Below are positions 7,952 to 16,871 of a stretch of 64,000 nt of DNA, piece after piece. Both the position numbers and the translations under genes were made by a program. The notes beneath the pieces are model-generated. The model searched no databases and had not been told where the DNA came from. It saw only the letters and a program-made list of their open reading frames with translations. The stretch is taken from assembly GCA_017527435.1 (NCBI GenBank), contig JAFXQB010000011.1, positions 44,454 through 108,453 of the forward strand, written 5' to 3'. Source of the stretch: Salinivirgaceae bacterium (GTDB lineage: Bacteria; Bacteroidota; Bacteroidia; Bacteroidales; SZUA-534). The stretch's first letter is position 1. Every line of letters begins with the position of its first letter.

Positions 7952-9229
7952 TTACAGATTTTGAAGGTCTTGACCGATGTCGCGGCGGAAGTAGGCGCCG
8001 TCGAATTTGATACCGCCGATGCTGCGGTACGACTTGTCGAGCGCAGGTTGGATGCCGTCGGCAAGCGATGTCACGGCCAGAACGCGTCCGCCGTCGGTGA
8101 GCACGCGGCCCGAGTCGGGTTTGGTGCCTGCGTGGAACACGGTGCTCTCGGTCACGCTGCCGAGCCCCGTAATCTCAAAGCCCTTCTTGTAACTCTCGGG
8201 GTATCCGCCCGAAACCATTACAACCGTGATGGCCGTCTGCGCCTTCATTGTGGCCTTCGTTCCAGCCAGGCGGCGCTCGGCGGTGGCGGCCAGCAACTCA
8301 AGCAGGTCGCAGTCCAGTCGCGGAATGACGACTTCGGTTTCGGGGTCGCCCATACGCACGTTATACTCAATCACATACGGGTCGTTGCCGCATTTTATCA
8401 GGCCAAAGAAGATGAAGCCGCGGTAGTCGATGTTGTCGTCGTGCAGACCGCGGATTGTGGGCTCAATGATGCGTGTGATGACTTTCTGCTTGAACTCGTC
8501 GGTGCAGAACGGAACGGGCGAAACGGCGCCCATACCGCCTGTGTTCAGGCCAGTGTCGTGCTCGCCAATGCGCTTGTAGTCTTTGGCTTCGGGCAGCAGA
8601 ACATAGTCGCGGCCGTCGGTGAGCACAAAGAACGAGCACTCAATTCCCGACAGGAACTCTTCAATGACAACCTTTGCCGATGCGTCGCCAAACTGACCGT
8701 CGAGCATTGTCTCAAGGCTCTCTTGTGCTTCTTTCAAGTCGTTGATTATCAGCACACCCTTGCCCGCTGCCAGACCGTCGGCCTTCAGAACGTAAGGCGC
8801 CTTCAGCGTCTCAAGGAAACGCTTGCCGTCGGCCACCGTGGCCTTTGTGAAACTGCGGTAGGCGGCCGTCGGGATGCCGTGCTTCTGCATAAACTGCTTG
8901 GCGAATTCCTTGCTGCCTTCCAACTGCGCGCCTTCGGCCGAAGCGCCCACCACGCCAACGTTCTTTGTGTCGGCGTTGGCGGCCAGAAAATCGGCGATGC
9001 CCTTCACCAGCGGCTCTTCGGGGCCCACAACCACAAGGTCGATGTTGTTCGACTTTACAAACTCGCCAATGGCCTGAAAATCAGTTACCTTGATAGGCAC
9101 GTTGGTGCCCACGGCGGCTGTTCCAGCGTTGCCAGGCGCAATGAAGAGTTTTGTCAGTTTGGGGCTTTGCGCCACTTTCCACGCAATGGCGTGCTCACGG
9201 CCACCAGAGCCAATAATCAAGACGTTCAT
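7952..9229 (-). CDS. purD: Phosphoribosylamine-glycine ligase (GAR synthetase)
   Basis: 425 residues, normal length. It joins phosphoribosylamine and glycine with ATP, step two of purine synthesis. The N terminus MNVLIIGSGGREHAIAWK is the PurD hallmark. The ATP-grasp core shows YVLKADGLAAGKGVLI, then the metal site region VIEYNVRMGDPETEVV. It starts 2 bases after the kdsB stop and ends 3 bases before the membrane protein gene. Long open frames on the opposite strand here are composition shadows. Confidence 0.97.
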   Translation of the reverse strand: MNVLIIGSGGREHAIAWKVAQSPKLTKLFIAPGNAGTAAVGTNVPIKVTDFQAIGEFVKSNNIDLVVVGPEEPLVKGIADFLAANADTKNVGVVGASAEGAQLEGSKEFAKQFMQKHGIPTAAYRSFTKATVADGKRFLETLKAPYVLKADGLAAGKGVLIINDLKEAQESLETMLDGQFGDASAKVVIEEFLSGIECSFFVLTDGRDYVLLPEAKDYKRIGEHDTGLNTGGMGAVSPVPFCTDEFKQKVITRIIEPTIRGLHDDNIDYRGFIFFGLIKCGNDPYVIEYNVRMGDPETEVVIPRLDCDLLELLAATAERRLAGTKATMKAQTAITVVMVSGGYPESYKKGFEITGLGSVTESTVFHAGTKPDSGRVLTDGGRVLAVTSLADGIQPALDKSYRSIGGIKFDGAYFRRDIGQDLQNL

Positions 9230-9231
9230 AT

Positions 9232-9984
9232 CTATTTGTTTTTAAATAATTTAAGAATTTGTTCAAGGTCTTCGGGGGTGTCAACCGACAGCCCTTCGTC
9301 GGTGGTGACGGCGGTCTGAATCTGATAGCCGTTCTCGAGCCAGCGCAACTGCTCAAGCGACTCGGCCGACTCAAGGCTGCTCTTGCCCAACTTTGTGATT
9401 TCCAACAAGATGTCTTTGCGGTAGCCGTACATTCCAATGTGCTGCAGAAACGGGTGCTTGTGCAGCCACTCTTGGGGTTCGCTTCCGCGGATGTGCGGAA
9501 TGGTCTGACGGCTGAACAGCAGCGCGCGGCCGTTCTTGTCCACCACCACCTTCGGCTTGTTGGGGTTGAAGAGCGTCTGCTCGTCGTCGACGGGTTTCAC
9601 AAGCGTGGCAATCTGCACGTTGCTGTCGTTGAACAAGTTAGCCAGCAGGTTGATTTGCTTTTCAGCGATGAACGGCTCGTCGCCCTGAATGTTGATGACC
9701 ACGTCAACCGCCTGATGATAGTCCTGCTCGAACTTGAGCACTGCTTCAGCGCAGCGGTCGGTGCCGCTCGGGTGCTTGTCCGACGTCATAACAACCTTTC
9801 CGCCAAACGCCTGCACAGCGTCGTAGATGCGTTGGTCGTCAGTTGCCACAACCACGTGCTCAAGCGCCTTCGACGCCTGCTCAAACACTCGCTGCACCAT
9901 TGGCTTGCCCGCAATGTCGGCAAGCGGCTTGCCAGGAAACCGTGTGGAAGCGTATCGGGCGGGAATTATACCTAAAATGACCAT
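9232..9984 (-). CDS. kdsB: 3-deoxy-manno-octulosonate cytidylyltransferase
   Basis: 250 residues. It makes CMP-Kdo, the activated sugar for the inner core of lipopolysaccharide, in the cytoplasm. The N-terminal nucleotide-binding loop IIPARYASTRFPGKPLADI is the KdsB signature; HPSGTDRCAEAV and VVINIQGDEPFI are further family motifs. It is the first gene of an operon with purD, DUF6427 and purM, with a -7 element 18 bases before the ATG. Linking Kdo activation with purine genes is a matter of gene order, not known biochemistry. Confidence 0.96.
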   Translation of the reverse strand: MVILGIIPARYASTRFPGKPLADIAGKPMVQRVFEQASKALEHVVVATDDQRIYDAVQAFGGKVVMTSDKHPSGTDRCAEAVLKFEQDYHQAVDVVINIQGDEPFIAEKQINLLANLFNDSNVQIATLVKPVDDEQTLFNPNKPKVVVDKNGRALLFSRQTIPHIRGSEPQEWLHKHPFLQHIGMYGYRKDILLEITKLGKSSLESAESLEQLRWLENGYQIQTAVTTDEGLSVDTPEDLEQILKLFKNK

Positions 9985-10001
9985 TATCTAAAATTTTGCG
10001 C

Positions 10002-10009
10002 CAAATTTA
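10002..10009 (-). promoter_or_regulatory. -7 promoter element for the kdsB-purD-purM operon
   Basis: Minus strand TAAATTTG, exact TAnnTTTG match, giving a very short leader of about 10 bases before the kdsB ATG. Confidence 0.5.
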
Positions 10010-10272
10010 CTAAATAGTTAGGGCGGGTTCAAAATTCGGCAAGGTTATTTTTTATCTATGTTCAAAGTGTTGCAACTGTGCGGTTTTGCAACTGTCATAG
10101 CCGTCGAAAAAATCCCCATTCCCAATTTTTTTCCTTCACAGAGTATCACCCAATCAAAAAATATTCTACCTTTAAAAGACGCTTTCGAGCGGAAAATTAC
10201 GTAGTCGTTCCTGATTCGCCAAATAGGTGGTCTTTAAGCAACTACGCCAAACTTGAATATTATTTTGATGAT

Positions 10273-11361
10273 ATGGGACTTTTAAAATCATTGGTTGCAA
10301 CGTGCCTTTTGTTGGCGGCAAACCCGATATTTGCGCAAGACACCATTACGAATCAGACAGACACGGCGGCAGCCATTGCACCGTCAGAAAAAGGTTTCGA
10401 CGCGGGCGAAGTCATAATGCACCACATAAAAGACTCGCACTCGTGGCACTTCTACGACCGCTCGGCACCCGACGGCAGCGAGTCGGCAGTGGCCATTCCG
10501 CTACCTATTATATTATATAGCGACGGCCACCTTGACGTTTTTATGTCGTCGGCGTTTGACGAAGGCAAGAAGACCGTTGTGCGTGGCGGGGGCAGCCGTG
10601 AGTACATTCTGCACCACGACAAGATTTACTTTGCCGAGAACGGCCAACTCAAGCACGACGAGCGCGGCGCCATTCTGAACGCCGCACCGCTCGACCTTTC
10701 CATAACCAAAAACGTGGCTTCGATGATGCTCTCGGCCATTCTGCTGCTCTGGATTTTCATTGCCACCGCGCGCGGCTACAAAAAATACGGCGAAGTGCCC
10801 ACAGGCCTGCGCGGATTTACCGAGCCGCTCATTCTCTTTGTCAAAGACGAGATTGCAGTGCCCAACCTGGGCGAGGCGCACTACCGCAAGTATCTGCCCT
10901 ACCTGCTCACGCTCTTCTTCTTCATTTGGATAAACAATATGCTCGGCCTGCTGCCAATGGGCGCCAACCTGACAGGCAACACCGCAGTAACAATGCTGCT
11001 TGCCCTGTTCACATTCATAATCACCAACGTATCAGGCTCGAAGCACTATTGGAAAGAGATTGTTTGGATGCCTGGCCCGCCCGTTCTGGTCAAGCCGATA
11101 ATGACAGTGATTGAGTTGATTGGCCTGTTCACCAAGCCCTTCTCGCTAATGATTCGATTGTTCGCCAACATTACCGCAGGGCACATTATTGTATTGAGTT
11201 TCATTTCGCTGATATTCATATTCAAGAGCGTGCTGATTTCGCCCGTTTCCATTGTCTTTGTGCTGTTTATGGACGTTCTGGAGTTGCTCGTCGCAGCGCT
11301 GCAGGCCTACATTTTCACAATGCTGACGGCAATGTATATTGGTATGGCGGTGAAACATTGA
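10273..11361 (+). CDS. atpB: F-type ATP synthase subunit a
   Basis: 362 residues from the ATG at 10273. This start is chosen because it opens a clean signal peptide (MGLLKSLVATCLLLAANPIFA, cleaved before QD), as usual for Bacteroidota AtpB; an in-frame extension back to 10078 has no such logic. A periplasmic N-terminal region (about residues 24-150) precedes the membrane bundle, which carries the proton half-channels. The segment SLMIRLFANITAGHIIV holds the essential Arg of helix 5 that faces the c-ring. It heads the F-ATPase locus; a short secreted protein gene follows before atpE. Confidence 0.95.
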   Translation: MGLLKSLVATCLLLAANPIFAQDTITNQTDTAAAIAPSEKGFDAGEVIMHHIKDSHSWHFYDRSAPDGSESAVAIPLPIILYSDGHLDVFMSSAFDEGKKTVVRGGGSREYILHHDKIYFAENGQLKHDERGAILNAAPLDLSITKNVASMMLSAILLLWIFIATARGYKKYGEVPTGLRGFTEPLILFVKDEIAVPNLGEAHYRKYLPYLLTLFFFIWINNMLGLLPMGANLTGNTAVTMLLALFTFIITNVSGSKHYWKEIVWMPGPPVLVKPIMTVIELIGLFTKPFSLMIRLFANITAGHIIVLSFISLIFIFKSVLISPVSIVFVLFMDVLELLVAALQAYIFTMLTAMYIGMAVKH

Positions 11362-11372
11362 TTAGTTAGGAA

Positions 11373-11386
11373 TTAGGATTTAGGAG
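11373..11386. repeat. Dispersed TTAGGATTTAGGAG oligomer
   Basis: The 14-mer TTAGGATTTAGGAG recurs identically at 19412-19425, and its first 13 bases recur on the minus strand at 36381-36393, always in intergenic DNA made of similar degenerate words. Confidence 0.7.
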
Positions 11387-11433
11387 TTAGAATTTTATAG
11401 TTAGAATTTAATAATTAACAATTTAAGACAAAT

Positions 11434-11458
11434 GTAGGGACGTGGCGTGCCGCGTCCG
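11434..11458. repeat. REP-like palindrome, copy A
   Basis: GGACGTGGCGTGCCGCGTCC forms a hairpin with two G-T pairs. It belongs to the same family as copies at 19754-19781 and 58406-58433, and more distantly 36310-36329. Confidence 0.75.
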
Positions 11459-11493
11459 TTATAGGATAAAATCGAGTTAAATCGGTTAGAAAA

Positions 11494-12018
11494 ATGAAAA
11501 AGATTCTGTTATCGGCGGTTATGGTTTTTGCAGGCACCCTGCTGTGGGCGCAGGCATTCACGGGTAATGCCGCTTTTGATTCTAAAATTAAAGCCGAAAG
11601 CCAAAAGTTGGACGACGGCGGTGTCGCATTAATCGACGAGGCAACAGAGACCGCCTTGCAGCGGGACGACGAGGAATTAGAAGTATCAACCAAATTATGG
11701 CCAAAGAATAAATTGACAGAGAATGTGGTGCTTCCGAAATTTTACAATAAGGATGAGGTTGAGGCTTCGGTTTATATGACCACCAAACTTGAACTGACGT
11801 GGTTTTTTGCTTATGTTAGCAAGTGCGAGCGTGCCGATTTTGAGAAATATATTGAGGAGTTGAAGACCGCAGGTTGGAATAACGATGTTTCATTGTCGCG
11901 TGGTGAGAACGTTTGGGTGTTCGATGCCCGAAACGAATCGGGGTTGAAAATGCACCTTTCACACGACAAAAAAGACAATTGGGTAAAAGTCCAGATTAAT
12001 TCGAGAGACGAAGAATGA
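11494..12018 (+). CDS. Hypothetical secreted protein within the atp locus
   Basis: 174 residues, not assigned. A signal peptide (MKKILLSAVMVFAGTLLWAQA) is followed by a soluble acidic domain. Residues about 65-135 (WPKNKLTENVVLPKF, then YVSKCERADFEKYIEELKTAGW) recall small secreted Bacteroidota proteins in which a Trp-Pro segment precedes a 'Y...aGW' strand-helix unit; that resemblance is loose. It lies between atpB and atpE, after a 132-base gap with a REP-like palindrome. It could be an inserted passenger or a periplasmic accessory to AtpB, whose N-terminal domain is also periplasmic; the second idea is speculation. Confidence 0.7.
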   Translation: MKKILLSAVMVFAGTLLWAQAFTGNAAFDSKIKAESQKLDDGGVALIDEATETALQRDDEELEVSTKLWPKNKLTENVVLPKFYNKDEVEASVYMTTKLELTWFFAYVSKCERADFEKYIEELKTAGWNNDVSLSRGENVWVFDARNESGLKMHLSHDKKDNWVKVQINSRDEE

Positions 12019-12054
12019 TAATTTGATTATACGTTTAATTAAAAATTAAATTTT

Positions 12055-12279
12055 ATGGAACCATTTTCAGTAGGTGCGGGTTTGGCAGTATTAGGTGCTG
12101 GTCTCGCAGTAATTGGTGCAGGTTTGGGTATCGGCCGTATCGGCGGTCAGGCAATGGACGCCATTGCCCGTCAGCCCGAGGCTGCTGGTCAGGTGCAAAC
12201 CAATATGATTATCTCGGCAGCATTGGTTGAGGGTTGCGCACTGTTCGCAATCGTTGTATCACTGCTTGCTTCGTTGTAA
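12055..12279 (+). CDS. atpE: F-type ATP synthase subunit c
   Basis: 74 residues, two helices joined by the ARQPEA loop (R39-Q40-P41). The ion-carrying carboxylate is E59 in ALVEGCALF. Compared with the sodium type of Ilyobacter, the helix-1 Gln is Ile (I26 region GLGIGRIGG) and the Ser-Thr pair after the Glu is Gly-Cys (G60, C61). The ligands for Na+ are therefore missing and the ring should carry protons. Located 36 bases after the secreted protein gene. A hairpin separates it from atpF. Confidence 0.97.
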   Translation: MEPFSVGAGLAVLGAGLAVIGAGLGIGRIGGQAMDAIARQPEAAGQVQTNMIISAALVEGCALFAIVVSLLASL

Positions 12280-12301
12280 TCTGCAAACACCAAAAACAAC
12301 T

Positions 12302-12337
12302 AAATGCCACTTGCAGCGATTGGCTGCAAGGGCATTT
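12302..12337 (+). terminator. Attenuator-like hairpin between atpE and atpF
   Basis: Strong inverted repeat: AAATGCC + CTTGCAGC pairing with GCTGCAAG + GGCATTT (15 bp with one bulged A, 5-base loop), followed by a short T/A run. It sits in the 85-base gap after atpE. It could stop part of transcription or protect the atpE message end, matching the need for many c subunits per complex. Confidence 0.7.
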
Positions 12338-12364
12338 TAAAAAGGAAACTAAAAACGAAACAAT

Positions 12365-12859
12365 ATGGATTTAGTAACCCCACAAATCGGATTGCTTTTC
12401 TGGACCGTCCTAATCTTCCTGGTGCTGGTCTTCCTGCTTGCGAAATTCGCATGGAAGCCAATCCTGAAAATGGTTGAGGAGCGGACAAAGAACATTGAGG
12501 ACGCGCTCAACTCGGCCGAGAACGCCAAAAAGGAAATGGCTGGTCTGAAGGCTGAAAACGAGCAGATTATGAAAGAAGCGCGCGCCGAACGCGACAAAAT
12601 CGTGCGCGAGGCCCGCGAAATGAAGGACAAGATTATCGAGGAGTCGAAAGAGACGGCCAAGGCCGAAGCCGACAAGATTCTGGCACAGGCCCGCAAACTC
12701 ATCGACGACGAGAAGCGCGCCGCAATGAACGAGTTGAAGGACCAAGTGGCTTCGCTCTCAATTGAGATTGCCGAGAAAATCCTGACAAAGGAACTTTCCG
12801 ACAAGAAGAAACAGGCCGAACTCATCGACGACATTCTGCAACAATCAAACCTGAACTGA
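12365..12859 (+). CDS. atpF: F-type ATP synthase subunit b
   Basis: 164 residues. One N-terminal membrane helix (about residues 8-27, LLFWTVLIFLVLVFLLAKF) is followed by a long, highly charged coiled coil to residue ~150, rich in Ala, Glu, Lys and Arg. This is the usual b subunit of the peripheral stalk, which holds the F1 head still against the rotor. It ends 1 base before atpH and follows the hairpin after atpE. Confidence 0.96.
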   Translation: MDLVTPQIGLLFWTVLIFLVLVFLLAKFAWKPILKMVEERTKNIEDALNSAENAKKEMAGLKAENEQIMKEARAERDKIVREAREMKDKIIEESKETAKAEADKILAQARKLIDDEKRAAMNELKDQVASLSIEIAEKILTKELSDKKKQAELIDDILQQSNLN

Positions 12860-12860
12860 T

Positions 12861-13406
12861 ATGGACCAAAGCAGAATAGCCGTCAGATACGCCAAGGCAC
12901 TCTTTGAACTGGCACAGGAGAAGAAACTGGTGGAGCGCGTGAAAGCCGACACCGACCTTGTGGCTCAAGTGTGCGCCCTGCCCGAAATGGTGCAACTGGC
13001 CGAAAGCCCCGTTATCAAGCCGTCGGCAAAGGCAAAGGCGTTCGACAAGATTTTCAGCGGCAAGGTTGACGCGCTGACACTCGCATTTCTGCAAATGGTG
13101 GTGGCTAACCGCCGCGAGCGCTACATTGGCGCAATGTGCCGCAATTTTGCGAGCCGATTCTACGATTACGCCAACATCCGCCAAGTGCACATCACCACGG
13201 CCGCGCCCATCGACGAAAAGACGACCGAACGCCTGCGGAAGGCCATTGCCGAAATGTGCAAGTCGGAGGTGGAAATGACAGCGTCGGAGGACCCGAGCCT
13301 GATTGGCGGTTTCGTGCTTCGCATCGGCGACCAACAGTTGGACGCAAGCGTCAGTTCGAAACTGAACAACCTGAAACAGAAATTTACTCAAACATCGATT
13401 AATTAG
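12861..13406 (+). CDS. atpH: F-type ATP synthase subunit delta
   Basis: 181 residues, normal length. The N-terminal helical bundle begins [19 protein letters not shown], the family hallmark, and the C-terminal part ends [21 protein letters not shown], also typical. Delta joins the top of F1 to the b stalk. The ATG overlaps the intergenic base after atpF, so translation is likely coupled. Confidence 0.96.
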   Translation: MDQSRIAVRYAKALFELAQEKKLVERVKADTDLVAQVCALPEMVQLAESPVIKPSAKAKAFDKIFSGKVDALTLAFLQMVVANRRERYIGAMCRNFASRFYDYANIRQVHITTAAPIDEKTTERLRKAIAEMCKSEVEMTASEDPSLIGGFVLRIGDQQLDASVSSKLNNLKQKFTQTSIN

Positions 13407-13423
13407 ATAAAAACCAAAATATT

Positions 13424-15028
13424 ATGGCAGATATCAAACCATCGGAAATATCATCGGTTCTGAAGCAGCAACTTGAGGGCTTCAAATCGGCAAACGAATT
13501 TGACGAGGTGGGCACCGTGCTGACCATCGGCGACGGCATCGCCCGCATCTACGGGCTGTCGAACGCACAGTCGAACGAACTTATCGAGTTCGAGAACGGC
13601 GTGAAGGGCATTGTGCAGAACCTTGAGGAGGACAACGTGGGCGCCGTTTTGCTGGGCCCGTCGGAGGGAATCAAGGAGGGCGACACCGTGAAGCGCACCC
13701 GCCGCATCGCGTCTATCAACGTGGGCGAGGGGCTGCTGGGCCGCATCATCAACACCATTGGCGAGCCTATCGACGGCAAGGGCCCCATCACTGGCAAACT
13801 CTACGAAATGCCGCTGGAGCGCAAGGCGCCTGGCGTTCTGTTCCGTCAGCCTGTGAAAGAGCCGCTGCAGACGGGCCTGAAACCTGTTGACGCTATGACG
13901 CCAATCGGCCGCGGACAGCGCGAACTTATCATCGGCGACCGTCAGACAGGAAAAACGGCCATCGCCATCGACACCATCATCAACCAAAAGAGTTTCTACG
14001 ACGCTGGAAAACCCGTTTACTGCATCTACGTGGCAATCGGGCAGAAGGGCAGCACCGTGGCCAACATCGCCAAAACGCTTGAGCGTCACGGCGCAATGGC
14101 CTATACAATAATTGTTTCGGCAACGGCTTCGGACCCTGCCGCAATGCAGTTCAACGCACCGTTTGCGGGCGCCGCCATTGGCGAGTTCTTCCGCGACACT
14201 GGCCGTCCTGCGCTGGTTGTGTACGACGACCTTTCGAAACAGGCCGTGTCGTATCGTGAGGTGTCGCTGCTGCTTCGTCGTCCGCCTGGCCGCGAGGCTT
14301 ACCCTGGCGACGTCTTCTATCTGCACAGCCGTCTGCTGGAGCGTGCCGCGAAAATCATTGAGAGCGACGAGGTTGCGCGCCAAATGAACGACCTTCCGCC
14401 TGTGCTGAAGGACGCCAAGGACGAGAACGGCGAGCCGCTTGTGAAGGGTGGAGGCTCACTCACCGCGCTGCCAATCATTGAGACGCAGGCAGGCGACGTT
14501 TCGGCCTACATCCCGACAAACGTTATCTCAATCACCGACGGACAGATTTACCTTGAGTCGGACCTGTTCAACTCGGGCATCCGCCCTGCCATCAACGTGG
14601 GTATCTCGGTATCGCGTGTGGGTGGTAACGCGCAGATTAAGAGTATGAAGAAGGTGGCTGGTACGCTGAAAATCGACCAAGCGCAGTTCCGTGAGTTGGA
14701 GGCGTTCTCGAAATTCGGCTCTGACCTTGACGCCGCCACAAAGGCCGTGCTCGACAAGGGCCGCAAGAACGTTGAGATTCTGAAGCAGGGACAGTACGCC
14801 CCAATGCCCGTGGAGAAGCAGATTGCCATCATCTACTGCGGCGTGAAGGGCTTGCTTGCCGACGTACCAATCAACAAAGTGCGCGATTTTGAGGCCGATT
14901 TCCTTGAGACAATGGAACTGAAGCACCGCGACACGCTTGACGAACTGAAGGCGGGCACATTGACCGAGAACGCTGAAAACGTTATAAAAGAGACAGTTAA
15001 AGAAGTATCGGCTAAATACGCAAACTAA
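13424..15028 (+). CDS. atpA: F-type ATP synthase subunit alpha
   Basis: 534 residues. The P-loop GDRQTGKT is at residues 171-178; alpha binds nucleotide without hydrolysing it. The [31 protein letters not shown] stretch around residue 270 is nearly invariant in the family. It starts 17 bases after atpH and is followed by atpG after 12 bases. CCTGG and GCTGGC words stand where CCGG might be expected (see findings). Confidence 0.98.
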   Translation: MADIKPSEISSVLKQQLEGFKSANEFDEVGTVLTIGDGIARIYGLSNAQSNELIEFENGVKGIVQNLEEDNVGAVLLGPSEGIKEGDTVKRTRRIASINVGEGLLGRIINTIGEPIDGKGPITGKLYEMPLERKAPGVLFRQPVKEPLQTGLKPVDAMTPIGRGQRELIIGDRQTGKTAIAIDTIINQKSFYDAGKPVYCIYVAIGQKGSTVANIAKTLERHGAMAYTIIVSATASDPAAMQFNAPFAGAAIGEFFRDTGRPALVVYDDLSKQAVSYREVSLLLRRPPGREAYPGDVFYLHSRLLERAAKIIESDEVARQMNDLPPVLKDAKDENGEPLVKGGGSLTALPIIETQAGDVSAYIPTNVISITDGQIYLESDLFNSGIRPAINVGISVSRVGGNAQIKSMKKVAGTLKIDQAQFRELEAFSKFGSDLDAATKAVLDKGRKNVEILKQGQYAPMPVEKQIAIIYCGVKGLLADVPINKVRDFEADFLETMELKHRDTLDELKAGTLTENAENVIKETVKEVSAKYAN

Positions 15029-15040
15029 AAGTAAAACGCT

Positions 15041-15916
15041 ATGGCAAACCTGAAGGAAATCAGGCAAAGAATTGCTTCGGTGCAGACCACGCGGCAGGTC
15101 ACAAGTGCTATGAAACTTGTGTCGGCGGCCAAACTGCGCAAGGCTCAAGACGCCGTTATCAAACTTCGGCCTTTTGCCAACAAACTGGCCGAAATACTGG
15201 CGAACCTGTCGGAGACGCTGAACGAGTCGGGTGAGTGCGCCTTCACCAAAGGCCACGGCGACGGCACCCGCCTGCTGGTGGTTGCCATCAACTCGAACCG
15301 CGGCTTGTGCGGCGCGTTCAACGCGAATGTGAACAAGGCTATCAATCAGGTGATTGCAGAGCAACGGGCGCAGGGACTCACCAACGCCGACGTGATTGCA
15401 ATCGGCAAGAACGCCTTTGAGTTCGCCAAACGCAGCAAACTTGAGGTGACGGAGTTCAACGAGTTGTACTCGACACTCGACTTTGCCCACGCCCTGCCCA
15501 TCATCGACCAAATAATGGGCGACTTTGCCGCAGGCAAGTACGACAAGGTGGTGCTGGTTTACAACTTCTTCAAGAACGCATCGACGCAGGTGGTGACCAC
15601 CGAGCAATTGCTGCCGATTGTGCCCGCAGCCGAGGCTGGAGGCAGAAACACGGCCACAAACTACATTTTCGAGCCGTCGGAGGAGAGCCTGGTGGAGAAG
15701 ATTCTGCCAATGTCGCTGCGAATGCAGTTCTACAAGGCCGTACTCAACTCGTACGCCGCAGAGCACGCCGCGCGAATGACAGCAATGCACAAGGCCACCG
15801 ACAACGCAACCGAACTGCTGCGCACACTCAACCTGCAGTACAACAAGGCGCGTCAGGCGGCCATCACCAACGAGATTACTGAAATTGTGGGCGGCGCCGA
15901 CGCTCTTAAAGATTAA
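15041..15916 (+). CDS. atpG: F-type ATP synthase subunit gamma
   Basis: 291 residues. Gamma is the central rotor shaft. Its N-terminal coiled coil has IRQRIASVQTTRQVTSAMKLVSAAKLRKAQ and its C-terminal one AARMTAMHKATDNATELL, both hallmarks, with SNRGLCGAFN in the Rossmann-like middle. Only 10 bases separate it from the SDR gene that interrupts the usual atpG-atpD order. Confidence 0.97.
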   Translation: MANLKEIRQRIASVQTTRQVTSAMKLVSAAKLRKAQDAVIKLRPFANKLAEILANLSETLNESGECAFTKGHGDGTRLLVVAINSNRGLCGAFNANVNKAINQVIAEQRAQGLTNADVIAIGKNAFEFAKRSKLEVTEFNELYSTLDFAHALPIIDQIMGDFAAGKYDKVVLVYNFFKNASTQVVTTEQLLPIVPAAEAGGRNTATNYIFEPSEESLVEKILPMSLRMQFYKAVLNSYAAEHAARMTAMHKATDNATELLRTLNLQYNKARQAAITNEITEIVGGADALKD

Positions 15917-15926
15917 TTGACAGAGA

Positions 15927-16871
15927 ATGAATAAGATATTAGTGACAGGAGGAGCGGGATTCATCGGGAGCGCGTTGGCTGAAAAGTTGATTAGCAACCC
16001 CGACAACTATGTTGTGATTGTCGATAATCTTTCGACAGGCAACATCGGCAAACTGCCCAACCTGCCAAAAACCAACTGGAGGTTCATCAAGTGCGACGTG
16101 AACGACTACACGGAGATTGCACCCGTTATGACAACCTATCAGTTCGACTATGTGTTCCACTTTGCAGCCGTGGTGGGCGTTCTGCGCACGCAGCAATACC
16201 CCGTGAGCGTGCTGCGCGACATCGACGGAATCAAGAACGTGCTGTCGCTCTCGAAGAACACAACCGTGAAGAGGGTGTTTTTCTCATCGTCGTCGGAGAT
16301 TTACGGCGACCCTGTGGAAATGCCGCAGAACGTTTACACAACGCCGCTCAACAGCCGTCTGCCCTACGCGGTGGTGAAGAACATCGGCGAGGCCTTCCTG
16401 CGCTCTTACAAACAGGAGTACGACCTTGACTACACCATTTTCCGATTCTTCAACACCTACGGGCCCAAGCAGAGCCGCGATTTTGTCATCAGCAAGTTTA
16501 TGCTTGCCGCGCTCAACAACCGCGACATCACCATCTACGGCGACGGCCTGCAGACACGCACCTTCTGCTACATCGACGATAACATCGACACCTGTCTGAC
16601 AGCCTTTTACGAGAACAAGGTGGTGAACGGGGTGATAAACATCGGCGGAAACCGCGAGGTGACAATCAAGGAGTTGGCGGAGATAATCATCCGCGAGACG
16701 GGCTCGAAATCGAAAATTGTGCACGTTGACCCGCTCAAAGAGGGCGATATGCGCCGCCGCCAACCCGACAACTCGGATATGAAGGCGCTGCTCAACCGTC
16801 CGCTCATCAAGGTTGACGAGGGCATACGCAAGATAATTGAAAAAGGACTTTTTGAACTGAACATTCAATAA
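15927..16871 (+). CDS. NAD-dependent epimerase/dehydratase (extended SDR)
   Basis: 314 residues. The nucleotide-binding TGGAGFIGS is at residues 7-15 and the catalytic YxxxK at about residue 150 (YAVVK), preceded by SSSSEIYGDP. Later motifs FFNTYGPKQS and QTRTFCYIDD are typical of nucleotide-sugar epimerases, dTDP-glucose dehydratases and UDP-glucuronate decarboxylases. The exact sugar cannot be read from the sequence. It sits inside the atp locus, 10 bases after atpG, and its stop overlaps the next ATG by one base, so it is cotranscribed with ATP synthase genes. A role in cell-surface polysaccharide is the family-level expectation. Confidence 0.85.
   Translation: MNKILVTGGAGFIGSALAEKLISNPDNYVVIVDNLSTGNIGKLPNLPKTNWRFIKCDVNDYTEIAPVMTTYQFDYVFHFAAVVGVLRTQQYPVSVLRDIDGIKNVLSLSKNTTVKRVFFSSSSEIYGDPVEMPQNVYTTPLNSRLPYAVVKNIGEAFLRSYKQEYDLDYTIFRFFNTYGPKQSRDFVISKFMLAALNNRDITIYGDGLQTRTFCYIDDNIDTCLTAFYENKVVNGVINIGGNREVTIKELAEIIIRETGSKSKIVHVDPLKEGDMRRRQPDNSDMKALLNRPLIKVDEGIRKIIEKGLFELNIQ

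Noticed and set aside
7961..9319. A 452-codon open frame opposite purD
   Set aside because: Shadow of GC-rich codons; no family motif, and purD on the other strand is certain. The same holds for 5945-6991 opposite purM and 14528-16006 opposite atpG and the end of atpA.
10078..10272. 65-residue N-terminal extension of atpB
   Set aside because: It has no signal peptide or family likeness, while the ATG at 10273 starts a clean signal peptide.
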